In this document: positions 15,542-24,024 of the stretch, piece after piece
Position numbering within the stretch: position 1 is the first letter of the stretch
Layout of the letters: every line of letters begins with the position of its first letter
Origin: JBBARC01 sp040400005
GTDB lineage: Bacteria; Pseudomonadota; Alphaproteobacteria; Acetobacterales; Acetobacteraceae
Length of the DNA: 36,148 nucleotides
Assembly: GCA_040400005.1 (NCBI GenBank)
Contig: JBBARC010000038.1
Location: 1 to 36,148 of the forward strand
Reading direction: 5' to 3'
Made by a program: the position numbers and the translations under genes
The notes under the pieces: generated by a model
Seen by the model: the letters and a program-made list of their open reading frames with translations, nothing else
Told to the model about the DNA's origin: nothing
Database searches by the model: none

Positions 15542-16705
15542 ATGAATTTACAATTTTCCGATAGCGAACTTATCTTTCGTGCAGAGGTGCGGGCATGGAT
15601 GGCGGCCAATGTGCCAACCCAGCGGTTAACCTCGTTTAACGCCAGCCACGCCGGGTTTGAAGCACACCGTGACTGGGAACGTGTTCTAAACCGTGGCGGT
15701 TACGGCATGGTGACGTGGCCTGCAGAATTTGGCGGGCGTGCGCTGAGTTTGATTGAGTGGCTGATTTTTGAAGAAGAATATTACCGCGCTGGCGCCCCAG
15801 GACGGGTAAACCAGAACGGCATTTTTCTGCTCGGGCCGACCATTATGGAGTATGGCACAGCCGAGCAGAAATCGCGATTTTTGACGCCAATGGCGGCCGG
15901 TGATGTGATCTGGGCGCAGGCTTGGTCGGAGCCGCAAGCGGGTAGCGATTTGGCGGCAGTGCGGGCAAGTGCCACGCGGGATGGCGAACACTATGTGTTG
16001 CGCGGGCACAAAATATGGTCGTCGCGTGCGGTGTTTGCCGATTGGGCGTTTGGATTGTTTCGCACCGATGCTGAGAGCACCAAACATCGTGGGCTTTCGC
16101 TGATTTTGTTTTCGCTAACGGCACCGGGCGTGCGGGTGCAGCCGATCGCGCAGATTGATGGTGAGCTTGGCTTTGCCGAGATTTTTTTGGATGATGCGCG
16201 GGTGCCGGTGGCCGATAGGTTGGGGCCGGAAGGTGAAGGCTGGGGCGTGTGTATGGCAACCGCGGGTTTTGAACGTGGCTTGATGCTGCGCAGCCCGGCA
16301 CGATACCAGGTGGCGGCAGGCAAATTGCTGGCATTGGCAAAAGCGCGGCCCGAACGGGTGGACGCGACCATTGAGGCCGCGTTGTTGCAGGTGGTAATGG
16401 ATGCGGAGGCTTACGCACTTTCCATTTTTGCAACCGCAAGCAGGCTTGCGGCCGGTGGCACGATTGGACCGGAGGCCAGTACCAATAAAATATTCTGGTC
16501 GGAGCTGGATTTGGCTTTGCATAGTGTGGCCCTAGCGATTTTAGGGGCAGCTGGGGAGATGCTGGTGCACCCCGATGATGCGGCGCACGATGGTGACTGG
16601 CTAGACGGATTTTTGTTTGCGCTGGCCGGGCCGATTTATGCTGGGGCCAATGAGATACAGCGCAACATTATCGCCGAGCGGGTGCTCGGCCTGCCACGCG
16701 GTTAG
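15542..16705 (+). CDS. Acyl-CoA dehydrogenase, large partner of a putative heteromeric pair (IpdE1-like)
   Basis: A 387-residue acyl-CoA dehydrogenase with complete FAD-binding motifs: WAQAWSEPQAGSDLAAVRASA in the middle, FAEIFLDDARVPVADRLG, and the C-terminal YAGANEIQRNIIAERVLGLPRG. The position that carries the catalytic Glu in medium-chain enzymes (Y-E-G-T) is alanine here (YAGAN). Steroid-catabolic acyl-CoA dehydrogenases often work as alpha2beta2 heterotetramers of a full-length and a diverged subunit, and this gene is directly followed by a shorter, diverged one. It probably desaturates a CoA-ester of the ring C/D path (IpdE1/ScdC1-like); the step is inferred. Confidence 0.88.
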   Translation: MNLQFSDSELIFRAEVRAWMAANVPTQRLTSFNASHAGFEAHRDWERVLNRGGYGMVTWPAEFGGRALSLIEWLIFEEEYYRAGAPGRVNQNGIFLLGPTIMEYGTAEQKSRFLTPMAAGDVIWAQAWSEPQAGSDLAAVRASATRDGEHYVLRGHKIWSSRAVFADWAFGLFRTDAESTKHRGLSLILFSLTAPGVRVQPIAQIDGELGFAEIFLDDARVPVADRLGPEGEGWGVCMATAGFERGLMLRSPARYQVAAGKLLALAKARPERVDATIEAALLQVVMDAEAYALSIFATASRLAAGGTIGPEASTNKIFWSELDLALHSVALAILGAAGEMLVHPDDAAHDGDWLDGFLFALAGPIYAGANEIQRNIIAERVLGLPRG

Positions 16706-16717
16706 GCGGGTACAATT

Positions 16718-17749
16718 ATGGATTTTACCTTTTCAGCTGAGCAGCGCCAATCGGCAGACATGTTGGCTGGGGTGTTGGGCGATATATGTTCGCTGAGCCA
16801 TTTGCGGACATCACTGAAGGCTGGCGCCAAGTTTGATGATGGCCGCTGGGCCACCCTGGCGCGGCTTGAGCTTGCCGGCATTATGGTCAGCGAACGCCAG
16901 GGCGGGTTGGGTTTAGGCGCCGTTGATGTGGTGCTGCTGGCGCAGGCCTGCGGGTATGCGGCATTGCCCGAGGGGCTGGCCGGTTATATTGGCGTGACCG
17001 TGCCACTGTTGGCAGAATTGGGCTGCGATATTGTCCTGCAGGCGATACTTGCAGGCGGCAGTTATGTGGCCCACCAGGACCATGGATTTGTGGTGGCGCG
17101 TGATGCGGCGGCAGCGTCCTATGGCGTAGTGGTGGATGGCGATCGGGTTGCGGTGGTGGCAGCGGACGCGCTGGCATCGGTGAATGTTGCCAGTATTGAT
17201 CCGTTCCGGCGGTTGGCACGATTAACCCTGCCTGCAGCGTTGCAGGCAGCACCAGCGGCGATTGCGCGAGCGCGCGAGCGGGGTGCGGTGTTTGCGGCGG
17301 CCGAACTGGTTGGGATTGCGCAGCGCGCGGTGGATATCGCGGCGGCTTATGCCAAAGAACGCCAGCAATTTGGCAAGCCGATTGGGGCCAACCAAGCGGT
17401 AAAACATATGCTGGCCAGCGCCCAGGTGAAAATTGAATTCGCCCGGCCGGTGGTGTACGCGGCAGCGTTTGAGGCTGATATTGGCAGTGTTGCCAGCCGC
17501 GCGCGGGTATCACACGCGAAACTGGCGGCGGCCGATGCGGCGTTGGCGGCCACCAGGGCCGCCCTGCAAGTGCATGGTGCTATCGGCTATTCCTGGGAAG
17601 CCGATGTGCATATTTTTCTGAAACGCGCGTTGGCGTTGAGCGAAGAATGGGGCGAGCGGCCTTATCATCGTGCGCGCGTGCAACGCCGGCTAACCACATA
17701 TAAATTTGCCCCCGATACACTTTTTGCGCTGGAGACCGACCATGGCTGA
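16718..17749 (+). CDS. Acyl-CoA dehydrogenase, small partner of a putative heteromeric pair (IpdE2-like)
   Basis: A 343-residue acyl-CoA dehydrogenase-like protein, shorter than usual. The N-terminal and middle beta domain are diverged and lack the FAD-binding W-x-x-TEP motif. The C-terminal helical part is well kept: YAKERQQFGKPIGANQAVKHMLA near residue 210 and ALQVHGAIGYSWEADVHIFLKRA near the end. This is what is expected of the second subunit of heterotetrameric steroid acyl-CoA dehydrogenases, in which each subunit gives half of the FAD site. It starts 12 bp after its partner and overlaps fadA6 by eight bases. Confidence 0.87.
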   Translation: MDFTFSAEQRQSADMLAGVLGDICSLSHLRTSLKAGAKFDDGRWATLARLELAGIMVSERQGGLGLGAVDVVLLAQACGYAALPEGLAGYIGVTVPLLAELGCDIVLQAILAGGSYVAHQDHGFVVARDAAAASYGVVVDGDRVAVVAADALASVNVASIDPFRRLARLTLPAALQAAPAAIARARERGAVFAAAELVGIAQRAVDIAAAYAKERQQFGKPIGANQAVKHMLASAQVKIEFARPVVYAAAFEADIGSVASRARVSHAKLAAADAALAATRAALQVHGAIGYSWEADVHIFLKRALALSEEWGERPYHRARVQRRLTTYKFAPDTLFALETDHG

Positions 17750-18893
17750 AGCTTATATTATTGATGCGGTTCGCACCCCGGTGGGCAAGAAAAAAGGTGC
17801 GTTAGCCGGTGTGCACTCGGCCGATCTGGGGGCGGTGCCGTTGCTGGCGTTGCTAGCGCGCACCGGGGTTGACCCCAATGCGATTGACGACGTGGTTTTT
17901 GGCGGGTTGGAGACCATTGGGCCGCAGGCTGGCGATATTGCGCGCACCTGCTGGGTTGTTGCGGGTTTGCCCGAACACGTGCCGGGCGTAACGATTGACC
18001 GGCAATGCGGATCATCGCAGCAGGCGGTGCATTTTGCCGCACAAGGGGTAATGAGCGGCACACAGGATTTGGTGATCGCCGGCGGCGTGCAAAACATGAA
18101 CATGATCCCGATCATGGCATCGATGCAGGCGGGCAAAGCGTTTGGCTTTGACGATCCATTTTTGTCTTCGCCCGGCTGGGTCGCGCGCTATGGCACCCAA
18201 GAGGTGAACCAGTTTCGCTCGGCCGACATGATTGCTGAGCGCTGGGAGATTACCCGCGAGGAGATGGAGCATTTTGCCTATCGCAGCCATCAGCGCGCAG
18301 CGCATGCGATCGATAATGGGCATTTTGCCAATGAGATTACCCCGGTGGGTGATTTGCGGGTGGATGAATGCCCGCGCCGCGACACCAGCCTCGAAAAGAT
18401 GGCAACACTGAAAACCCTGCGCGAAGGCGGGCGGGTGCATGCCGGGGTTTCTAGCCAGAATGCCGATGCCGCTGCCGCCATGTTGATCGCGTCAGAAGCG
18501 GCGGTAAAAACCCATAATTTGAAGCCGCGGGCGCGTATTCACCACATGACGGTGCGCGCCGATGACCCGGTATGGATGCTAACCGCGCCCATTCCGGCAA
18601 CCCAGCATGCGCTGAAAAAGGCCGGCATGCGGGTTGAGGATATCGATTTATTTGAGTGCAATGAGGCGTTTGCATCGATTCCAATGGCGTGGATGAAGGA
18701 AATTGGCATTGATCCGGCAAAGGTAAACGTAAATGGCGGTGCGATTGCGTTGGGGCACCCGTTGGGGGCGACCGGCGCGCGGTTGATGATCACCATGTTG
18801 AACGAGTTAGAACGCCGTGGGTTGCGTTATGGGTTGCAGACCATGTGCGAAGGTGGCGGCCAGGCGAACGTGACCATTATCGAGCGGTTGTAG
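17742..18893 (+). CDS. fadA6: Steroid-degradation thiolase FadA6
   Basis: A 383-residue thiolase. Active-site residues are C89 (TIDRQCGSSQQ), the histidine in IALGHPLGATGAR and the C-terminal cysteine in TMCEGGGQANVTIIERL. It matches remembered mycobacterial FadA6 over long stretches, for example SREEM/TREEM, SLEKMA, PRARIHH, LTAPIPATQHAL and GGRYGLQTMCEGGG-like ends. FadA6 removes acetyl-CoA during breakdown of the opened ring chain. I start at the ATG at 17742, which overlaps the end of the previous gene by eight bases; upstream in-frame sequence lies inside that gene. Confidence 0.92.
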   Translation: MAEAYIIDAVRTPVGKKKGALAGVHSADLGAVPLLALLARTGVDPNAIDDVVFGGLETIGPQAGDIARTCWVVAGLPEHVPGVTIDRQCGSSQQAVHFAAQGVMSGTQDLVIAGGVQNMNMIPIMASMQAGKAFGFDDPFLSSPGWVARYGTQEVNQFRSADMIAERWEITREEMEHFAYRSHQRAAHAIDNGHFANEITPVGDLRVDECPRRDTSLEKMATLKTLREGGRVHAGVSSQNADAAAAMLIASEAAVKTHNLKPRARIHHMTVRADDPVWMLTAPIPATQHALKKAGMRVEDIDLFECNEAFASIPMAWMKEIGIDPAKVNVNGGAIALGHPLGATGARLMITMLNELERRGLRYGLQTMCEGGGQANVTIIERL

Positions 18894-18897
18894 CGCC

Positions 18898-19809
18898 ATG
18901 GCGGGTATTTGCGAAGGCCGGGTGGTGGTGGTGACCGGCGCTGGGCACGGCTTAGGCCGCGCTTATGCGCATGGGCTGGCGGGCCAGGGCGCACAGGTTG
19001 TGGTGAATGATCTGGGTGTTGGCCGCCAGGGTGAGGAAGCGGGCGGCGTAGGTGCTGCCCAGCGTGTGGTGGACGAGATTGTGGCGCTTGGCGGCACGGC
19101 GGTCGCCAATACCGATGACGTGGCCGACTGGGATGCCGGGGGGCGGATTGTGCGCGCCGCCCTGGATGCTTTTGGCACGCTGCATGCGGTGGTGAATAAC
19201 GCAGGCTTTGTGCGCGACCGGATGTTTGTATCGGCAACGGTTGACGAATGGGATGCGGTGATGCGCGTGCATCTGCGTGGGCATTTTTGCACCAGCCGGC
19301 ATGCGGTGGATTATTGGCGAGCAGAACAGAAAGCCGGGCGGCCAGTGGCGGCGCACATTATCAATACCAGCTCGGGCGCTGGGTTGCAGGGTAGTGTTGG
19401 GCAATCTGCCTATTCGGCGGCGAAGGCGGGGATTGCGGCGCTAACCCTGGTACAGGCGGCCGAGCTTGGGCGCTATGGTATTATGGTCAATGCGCTGGCA
19501 CCCAATGCGCGCACCCGCATGACCGAGCCGGTGTTTTCGGCAAATATGCAGGCGCAAGATGGCGCGTTTGATCCGTATGATCCCGCCAATACCGCGCCGC
19601 TGGTGGCATTTTTGTGCAGTGAGCAAGCCGCTGGGGTGACCGGGCAGGTGTTTGAGCTGCTCGGCGGGCGGGTATCTTTGTGCGAAGGGTGGCGCGATGG
19701 GCCGGCACAGGATTGCGCTGCAGCGTGGCCGGCGGATAAAATTGGCGATGCGGTAAAGCAACTTATTGCCAAGCGCACACCGCCAAAACCTGTCTATGGC
19801 ACGGTATAG
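18898..19809 (+). CDS. SDR-family (17beta-HSD type 4-like) dehydrogenase
   Basis: A 303-residue SDR of the group related to the dehydrogenase domain of 17beta-HSD4. It shows VVVTGAGHGLGRAYA, VVVNDLGVG, VVNNAGFVRDRMF, INTSSGAGLQGSVGQSAYSAAKAG (Ser and Tyr-x3-Lys) and NALAPNARTRM. The pattern is close to remembered mycobacterial Rv3548c, which lies in the HIP gene region. A 3-hydroxyacyl-CoA dehydrogenase step or a steroid hydroxyl dehydrogenase step are both possible. It starts four bases after fadA6. Confidence 0.88.
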   Translation: MAGICEGRVVVVTGAGHGLGRAYAHGLAGQGAQVVVNDLGVGRQGEEAGGVGAAQRVVDEIVALGGTAVANTDDVADWDAGGRIVRAALDAFGTLHAVVNNAGFVRDRMFVSATVDEWDAVMRVHLRGHFCTSRHAVDYWRAEQKAGRPVAAHIINTSSGAGLQGSVGQSAYSAAKAGIAALTLVQAAELGRYGIMVNALAPNARTRMTEPVFSANMQAQDGAFDPYDPANTAPLVAFLCSEQAAGVTGQVFELLGGRVSLCEGWRDGPAQDCAAAWPADKIGDAVKQLIAKRTPPKPVYGTV

Positions 19810-19812
19810 GTT

Positions 19813-20943
19813 TTGAGCGGCGAGGTGCAGGGCCAGATCCGCGACAGCGCCGTTCGGGCGCTGCGCGAACATGCCGGCGACGCAGCCCGTATGGCGAGCC
19901 TGGCTAGGGGGGCTGATTATGATGGCGCCCTGTGGCAGGTGATTAGCGGCGATCTGGGCTGGCTTTCGCTTGCGGTAAGCGAAGATGATGATGGGCTTGG
20001 ATTAGGGGCGGTTGAAATTGCCATTGTGCTGGAACAAGCCGGACAAGTTTTGGTGCATGCGCCGCTGTTTGAAACTTTGGCGGCAATTGACCTGATACGG
20101 CTTGCCGGCACTGCGGCACAGCGGGCGGCATTTTTGCCAGGGCTGATGAGTGGTGCGTTACGCGGTAGTTTTGCGTTGAGTGCCAGCGCCGATGATCAGG
20201 ATGCACCTGCGGCGGTATTGCGGCAACGGCCCGGTGGGGATTGGCAATTGCAGGGTGTTGCAAGGCACGTGCCGCAAGGCGGGTGTGCCGATGTGCTGGT
20301 GCTGGCGGCAAGCGTAGATGGCAGGCAGGATAACAGGACAGTAAAACTTGTTGTGGTGCGGTGTGATGCGCCGGGGGTGCGGGTTGAAACGCCGGCAGCG
20401 TTTGACCCGACGCGGGCGTTATCGGTGGTGCATTTTGATTGTATCGTTAGCGATGCTACTGTGTTGGCTGGCGGCGATGATGTGCTGGCGTTGGTGCGGC
20501 CAGGTTTGTGGGCGTATCTGGCGGCCGAGCAAAGCGGGTTAGCGGCGGGTGCGTTGGAGATGACCACGGCCTATGTGAAGACGCGGCAGCAATTCGGCCG
20601 GGCGGTGGGATCATTTCAGGCGGTGAAACATACGCTGGCAGATATGATGCTGGCGGTGGAAGCGGCGCGATCGGCGAGCTTGCTTGCTGCCACTGCGATT
20701 GCGGCGGGGGCGCCAGACGCTGCCGAGGCAGCATCGGTGGCCCTTTCTACCTGTTCGGATGCCGCGCTGTTTTGCACGGGCGAGGCGATTCAACTGCATG
20801 GCGGCATTGGCTTTACCTGGGATTACCCGGCGCATTTGTATTTTAAGCGGGCGCGGGTATCGGCCACCTTGCTGGGCACGCCTGAGTGGCATCGCGAACG
20901 TATAGCCTGTGGTTTGGGCCTTGATGGAAAGAACGCAACATGA
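19813..20943 (+). CDS. Acyl-CoA dehydrogenase (third of the operon)
   Basis: A 376-residue acyl-CoA dehydrogenase. The N-terminal half is diverged (SFALSASADDQ instead of the usual TEP motif). The C-terminal half is typical: YVKTRQQFGRAVGSFQAVKHTLADM, then IQLHGGIGFTWDYPAHLYFKRA near the end. It looks like a diverged subunit rather than a canonical enzyme, so it may need another dehydrogenase subunit as partner. The annotated start is a TTG at 19813; a GTG at 19825 is an alternative. The ribosome site is weak for both. Its stop overlaps ipdF by ATGA. Confidence 0.85.
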   Translation: MSGEVQGQIRDSAVRALREHAGDAARMASLARGADYDGALWQVISGDLGWLSLAVSEDDDGLGLGAVEIAIVLEQAGQVLVHAPLFETLAAIDLIRLAGTAAQRAAFLPGLMSGALRGSFALSASADDQDAPAAVLRQRPGGDWQLQGVARHVPQGGCADVLVLAASVDGRQDNRTVKLVVVRCDAPGVRVETPAAFDPTRALSVVHFDCIVSDATVLAGGDDVLALVRPGLWAYLAAEQSGLAAGALEMTTAYVKTRQQFGRAVGSFQAVKHTLADMMLAVEAARSASLLAATAIAAGAPDAAEAASVALSTCSDAALFCTGEAIQLHGGIGFTWDYPAHLYFKRARVSATLLGTPEWHRERIACGLGLDGKNAT

Positions 20944-21719
20944 CCGCACCGCCGCCCTACCCTGCACCAAGCGGTTTGCTGCGCGGCAAAACTGTACTGA
21001 TTACGGCGGCGGCCGGCACCGGCATTGGCTATGCGGCCGCAAGGCGCGCGACCGAGGAAGGCGCCACCCTGCTGATTAGCGATATTCATGAACGGCGCTT
21101 GAACGAGGCGGCGGATCGGTTAGCGGCGGATACCGGCACTAGGCCGGCTACGCAGGTTTGTGATGTGACGCAGGAAGACCAGGTGCAGGCTTTGCTGGCG
21201 GCGGCAAACGCCACACTCGGCGTGGTGGACGTGTTGATTAACAATGCGGGGCTTGGCGGATCGGCCAGTGTTATCAACATGACTGATGCGCAATGGTCTA
21301 AAGTGCTTGATGTGACGCTAACGAGTGTGTTTCGCATGAGCCGGGCATTTTTGCCGGGCATGTATGCGCGGGGCAGCGGTTGCATTGTGAATAACGCATC
21401 GGTGCTGGGCTGGCGGGCGCAGGCCGAGCAGGCGCATTATGCGGCGGCCAAGGCCGGCGTTATGGCATTTACCCGATGTGCGGCGATTGAAGCCGCGGCC
21501 CATAATGTGCGGGTGAATGCGGTGGCACCTTCGCTTGCCATGCATCCGTTTTTGGCGAAGGTGACAACCGAGGACACATTGGCGGAGCTTACCAAGCGGG
21601 AGGCTTTTGGACGCCCTGCGGAAGTTTGGGAAATTGCCAATGTGATGATCTTTCTGGCCAGCGACCTTTCCAGTTATATGACTGGCGAGACGCTATCTGT
21701 TTCTAGCCAGCGCGCCTGA
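20940..21719 (+). CDS. ipdF: 5-oxo/hydroxy HIP-CoA SDR, IpdF-type
   Basis: A 259-residue SDR that follows mycobacterial IpdF as I remember it: GLLRGKTVLITAAAGTGIG with TAAAGTGIG in place of TGxxxGIG, ISDIHERRL, NNAGLGG, LTSVFRMSRA, VNNASVLGWRAQ, HYAAAKAGVMAFTRC and the end YMTGETLSVSSQRA. IpdF interconverts the 5-oxo and 5-hydroxy forms of HIP-CoA, an early step of ring C/D breakdown. The ATG overlaps the preceding stop by four bases. One base separates it from the MaoC gene. Confidence 0.91.
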   Translation: MTAPPPYPAPSGLLRGKTVLITAAAGTGIGYAAARRATEEGATLLISDIHERRLNEAADRLAADTGTRPATQVCDVTQEDQVQALLAAANATLGVVDVLINNAGLGGSASVINMTDAQWSKVLDVTLTSVFRMSRAFLPGMYARGSGCIVNNASVLGWRAQAEQAHYAAAKAGVMAFTRCAAIEAAAHNVRVNAVAPSLAMHPFLAKVTTEDTLAELTKREAFGRPAEVWEIANVMIFLASDLSSYMTGETLSVSSQRA

Positions 21720-21720
21720 T

Positions 21721-22182
21721 ATGGCTGTTGTGTTTGCAACACCGGGCGATTTGCTGGGGCATGATGGCGCCGGCTTGGGCACGAGCGACTGGATTGTGGT
21801 TGATCAGGCCAGGATTGATCTATTTGCTGATGCGACGCTGGACCACCAATGGATCCATACCGACCCGGTTCGGGCGGCGGCGGGGCCATTTGGCGGCACC
21901 ATTGCGCATGGGTATTTGACACTTTCGCTGGTGAACCATTTTTTGCCGCAGATTATTGATGTGCGCGGCTTTAAGATGGGGGTGAATGTGGGATGCGAGC
22001 AAATCCGGTTTTTATCGCCGGTGAAATCGGGTGCCAGAATTAGGGGCACTGGGATTTTACTACGTGCGGAGCCCGCGAAAAACGATTCCATACAATCTGT
22101 TGTGCGGGTGACCATTGAGATCGAGGGCGAGGGCAAGCCTGCTTGCATCGTTGATACTATCAGCCGTTATTATCCGGAGTAA
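21721..22182 (+). CDS. MaoC-like (R)-enoyl-CoA hydratase
   Basis: A 153-residue single hotdog domain. The hydratase dyad is visible as D41 and H46 in DHQWIHTDP, followed by GGTIAHGYLTLSL, the standard MaoC/PhaJ signature. It would hydrate an enoyl-CoA, probably during side-chain removal from HIP-CoA or in oxidation of the opened ring. Mycobacterial steroid hydratases often have two hotdog domains or two subunits; this one is a single domain and may work as a homodimer. It is five bases from the next gene. Confidence 0.9.
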   Translation: MAVVFATPGDLLGHDGAGLGTSDWIVVDQARIDLFADATLDHQWIHTDPVRAAAGPFGGTIAHGYLTLSLVNHFLPQIIDVRGFKMGVNVGCEQIRFLSPVKSGARIRGTGILLRAEPAKNDSIQSVVRVTIEIEGEGKPACIVDTISRYYPE

Positions 22183-22187
22183 GAGCT

Positions 22188-22574
22188 ATGGCCACGATTG
22201 AACAAATGCATGCTGCCGTGCACGGTTACGTGGCGGCGTTTTCGGCGGGCGATGCCGAGCAGGTGGTGGCGCTGTTTGCGCCGGATGCCACGGTAGAAGA
22301 CCCGGTAGGCACTGATGTGCTACACGGGCACGAGGCTATTCGGGCATTTTATATACGGTCGATGTCGATGGGCGCCAAACTGTTTTTGGATGAACCCATC
22401 AGGGCTGTTGCCGATACCGCAGCGTTTGCGTTTCACGTGCTGGTGGAAGGCCCTGGCATGATTATGCATATTGATGTGATCGATTTGTTCACGTTTAACG
22501 AGGCCGGCAAAGTAACATCGATGAAAGCCTATTGGGGCCCGCAAAACATGCGCCAAACCACACCGGCTGGGTGA
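22188..22574 (+). CDS. ksi: Steroid delta5-3-ketosteroid isomerase
   Basis: A 128-residue NTF2-fold protein. All three classical ketosteroid isomerase residues are at the Comamonas numbering: Tyr14 and Asp99 form the oxyanion hole and Asp38 is the general base (DATVEDPVG). Length and the regions HEAIRAFYIRSM and AFAFHVLVEG fit too. KSI moves the double bond of 3-oxo-delta5 steroids into conjugation at delta4. That acts on intact sterol-derived nuclei, so its place among ring C/D genes hints that the cluster also serves early steps. Ordinary NTF2 proteins lack this residue set. Confidence 0.93.
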   Translation: MATIEQMHAAVHGYVAAFSAGDAEQVVALFAPDATVEDPVGTDVLHGHEAIRAFYIRSMSMGAKLFLDEPIRAVADTAAFAFHVLVEGPGMIMHIDVIDLFTFNEAGKVTSMKAYWGPQNMRQTTPAG

Positions 22575-22599
22575 GCGCACGATGCTGAATCACGCGACG

Positions 22600-22652
22600 T
22601 AACCACGAATAAAAGTCTTTTTGCTTCTTTTTCTTCAGAAAAAGAAGACCCT
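22600..22652 (+). repeat. Solo end of the AT-rich palindromic repeat
   Basis: Sequence from about 22611 reads AAAAGTCTTTTTGCTTC and continues into a perfect 11-bp stem CTTCTTTTTCT / AGAAAAAGAAG with a two-base loop. It matches the ends of the MITE-like elements at 9909-10038 and 33135-33290 but lacks their core. It sits between ksi and the thiolase gene, about 20 bases before the latter's start, and may act as a transcript-stabilising or terminating hairpin. Confidence 0.7.
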
Positions 22653-22670
22653 TAACCCAAAGGACCCGCC

Positions 22671-23873
22671 ATGCGTGAAGCCGTCATTGTCTCCGTCGCC
22701 CGCACGCCAATCGGCCGCGCCTTTCGCGGGGCATTCAACGATACCGAGCCGCAAATACTGGCTGGGCATGCGGTGGCGCAGGCGGTGCTAAGGGCAGGAA
22801 TTGACCCTGCAGAGGTTGAAGATGTGATTATGGGCTGTGCGTCGCAGCAAGGTGCGCAAGGCTATAATATTGGCAGGCTGGTGGCGGCGGCAGCAGGGTT
22901 GCCTGATAGTGTTTCGGGCATGTCGGTTGATCGGCAGTGTTCATCGGGGTTGATGGCGGTGGCGATTGCGGCACGGCAGATACTGTTTGACGGCATGGAT
23001 GTGGTGGTTGGCGGCGGGGTTGAATCGATTAGTCTGACGCAGACCAAGCACAAAAGCCGTTACCGGGCGAGGTCGGAAGCGGTGCTGGCGCATATGCCAC
23101 ATATGTATATGTCGATGCTTGAAACAGCCGAAATTGTGGCGGCACGGTACGGCATTGCGCGTGAGGCGCAGGATGCGTTTGCGCTGTTGAGCCAGCAGCG
23201 CAGCGTGGCATCCCAGGCGGCGGGGCGGTTTGCGGCTGAGCTGGCGCCGTTGGATACGATAAAACTGGTGACCGATAAAGCAACCGGGGAAACCCGCGGG
23301 GAGGCCGTGCGCCTAACCGCCGATGAAGGGCCGCGCGGCGATACCACACTTGCCGGGCTGGCATCCCTGGCGCCGGTGTTTAAGGATGGTGAGGTGATTA
23401 AGGCGGGGGCGCATGTGACTGCCGGTAACGCATCGCAGCTTTCCGATGGGGCGGCGGCGCTGGTGTTGATGGAGGCCAAGCGTGCTGCGGCCTTGGGGCT
23501 AACCCCGCTGGGGGTGTGCCGCGGCATTGCGGTTGCTGGGTGTGCGCCAGAAGAAATGGGCATTGGCCCGGTGTTTGCGGTGCCGAAACTGCTTGCGCGG
23601 CACGGCCTCAGCGTTGCCGACATAGATTTGTGGGAGTTGAACGAGGCGTTTGCCTGCCAGGCTTTGTATTGCCGCGACCGGCTGGGGATTGATCCCGACA
23701 AACTAAACGTGGATGGCGGGGCGATAGCGGTTGGGCATCCGTTTGGCATGACCGGAGCGCGCACGGCCGGGCATATTTTGCTCGAAGGCAAGCGGCGTGG
23801 TGCCAAATATGGCGTGGTGACCATGTGCGTGGGCGGCGGCATGGGGGCGGCTGGGCTGTTTGAGATTTTCTGA
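22671..23873 (+). CDS. Acetyl-CoA acetyltransferase-type thiolase
   Basis: A 400-residue thiolase with C90 as the acyl-accepting cysteine (SVDRQCSSGL), the histidine in IAVGHPFGMTGAR and the second cysteine in VTMCVGGGMGAAGLFEIF. It is clearly a different thiolase from FadA6 in the same operon. It may act in side-chain or HIP propionate removal (a FadA5-like role) or on the final short CoA-esters. It is separated from ksi by a 96-bp gap holding a palindromic repeat, so it could have its own transcript. The start ATG at 22671 has AAAGGA upstream. Confidence 0.9.
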   Translation: MREAVIVSVARTPIGRAFRGAFNDTEPQILAGHAVAQAVLRAGIDPAEVEDVIMGCASQQGAQGYNIGRLVAAAAGLPDSVSGMSVDRQCSSGLMAVAIAARQILFDGMDVVVGGGVESISLTQTKHKSRYRARSEAVLAHMPHMYMSMLETAEIVAARYGIAREAQDAFALLSQQRSVASQAAGRFAAELAPLDTIKLVTDKATGETRGEAVRLTADEGPRGDTTLAGLASLAPVFKDGEVIKAGAHVTAGNASQLSDGAAALVLMEAKRAAALGLTPLGVCRGIAVAGCAPEEMGIGPVFAVPKLLARHGLSVADIDLWELNEAFACQALYCRDRLGIDPDKLNVDGGAIAVGHPFGMTGARTAGHILLEGKRRGAKYGVVTMCVGGGMGAAGLFEIF

Positions 23874-23927
23874 GGATGACGGCTGCCGTTGCGTTGCCCG
23901 CTGGATTAGACGCGTGGGGTCAGACGT

Positions 23928-23972
23928 TTTTGACGCGCGCCCGCGTGTGCTTTTGACGCGCGCCCGCGTGTG
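23928..23972 (+). repeat. Tandem 22-bp direct repeat
   Basis: The 22-base unit beginning TTTTGACGCGCG occurs exactly at 23928-23949 and again at 23951-23972, one base apart. It lies in the gap between the thiolase and the ferredoxin gene. It is likely a recent slippage duplication. A short GC-rich part could serve as a regulatory site, but nothing supports that directly. Confidence 0.85.
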
Positions 23973-24024
23973 GGCTAGGCAGGGCCACAGTTGAGTAAAC
24001 CTTGTTAATACGGGAAGCGGAAAC

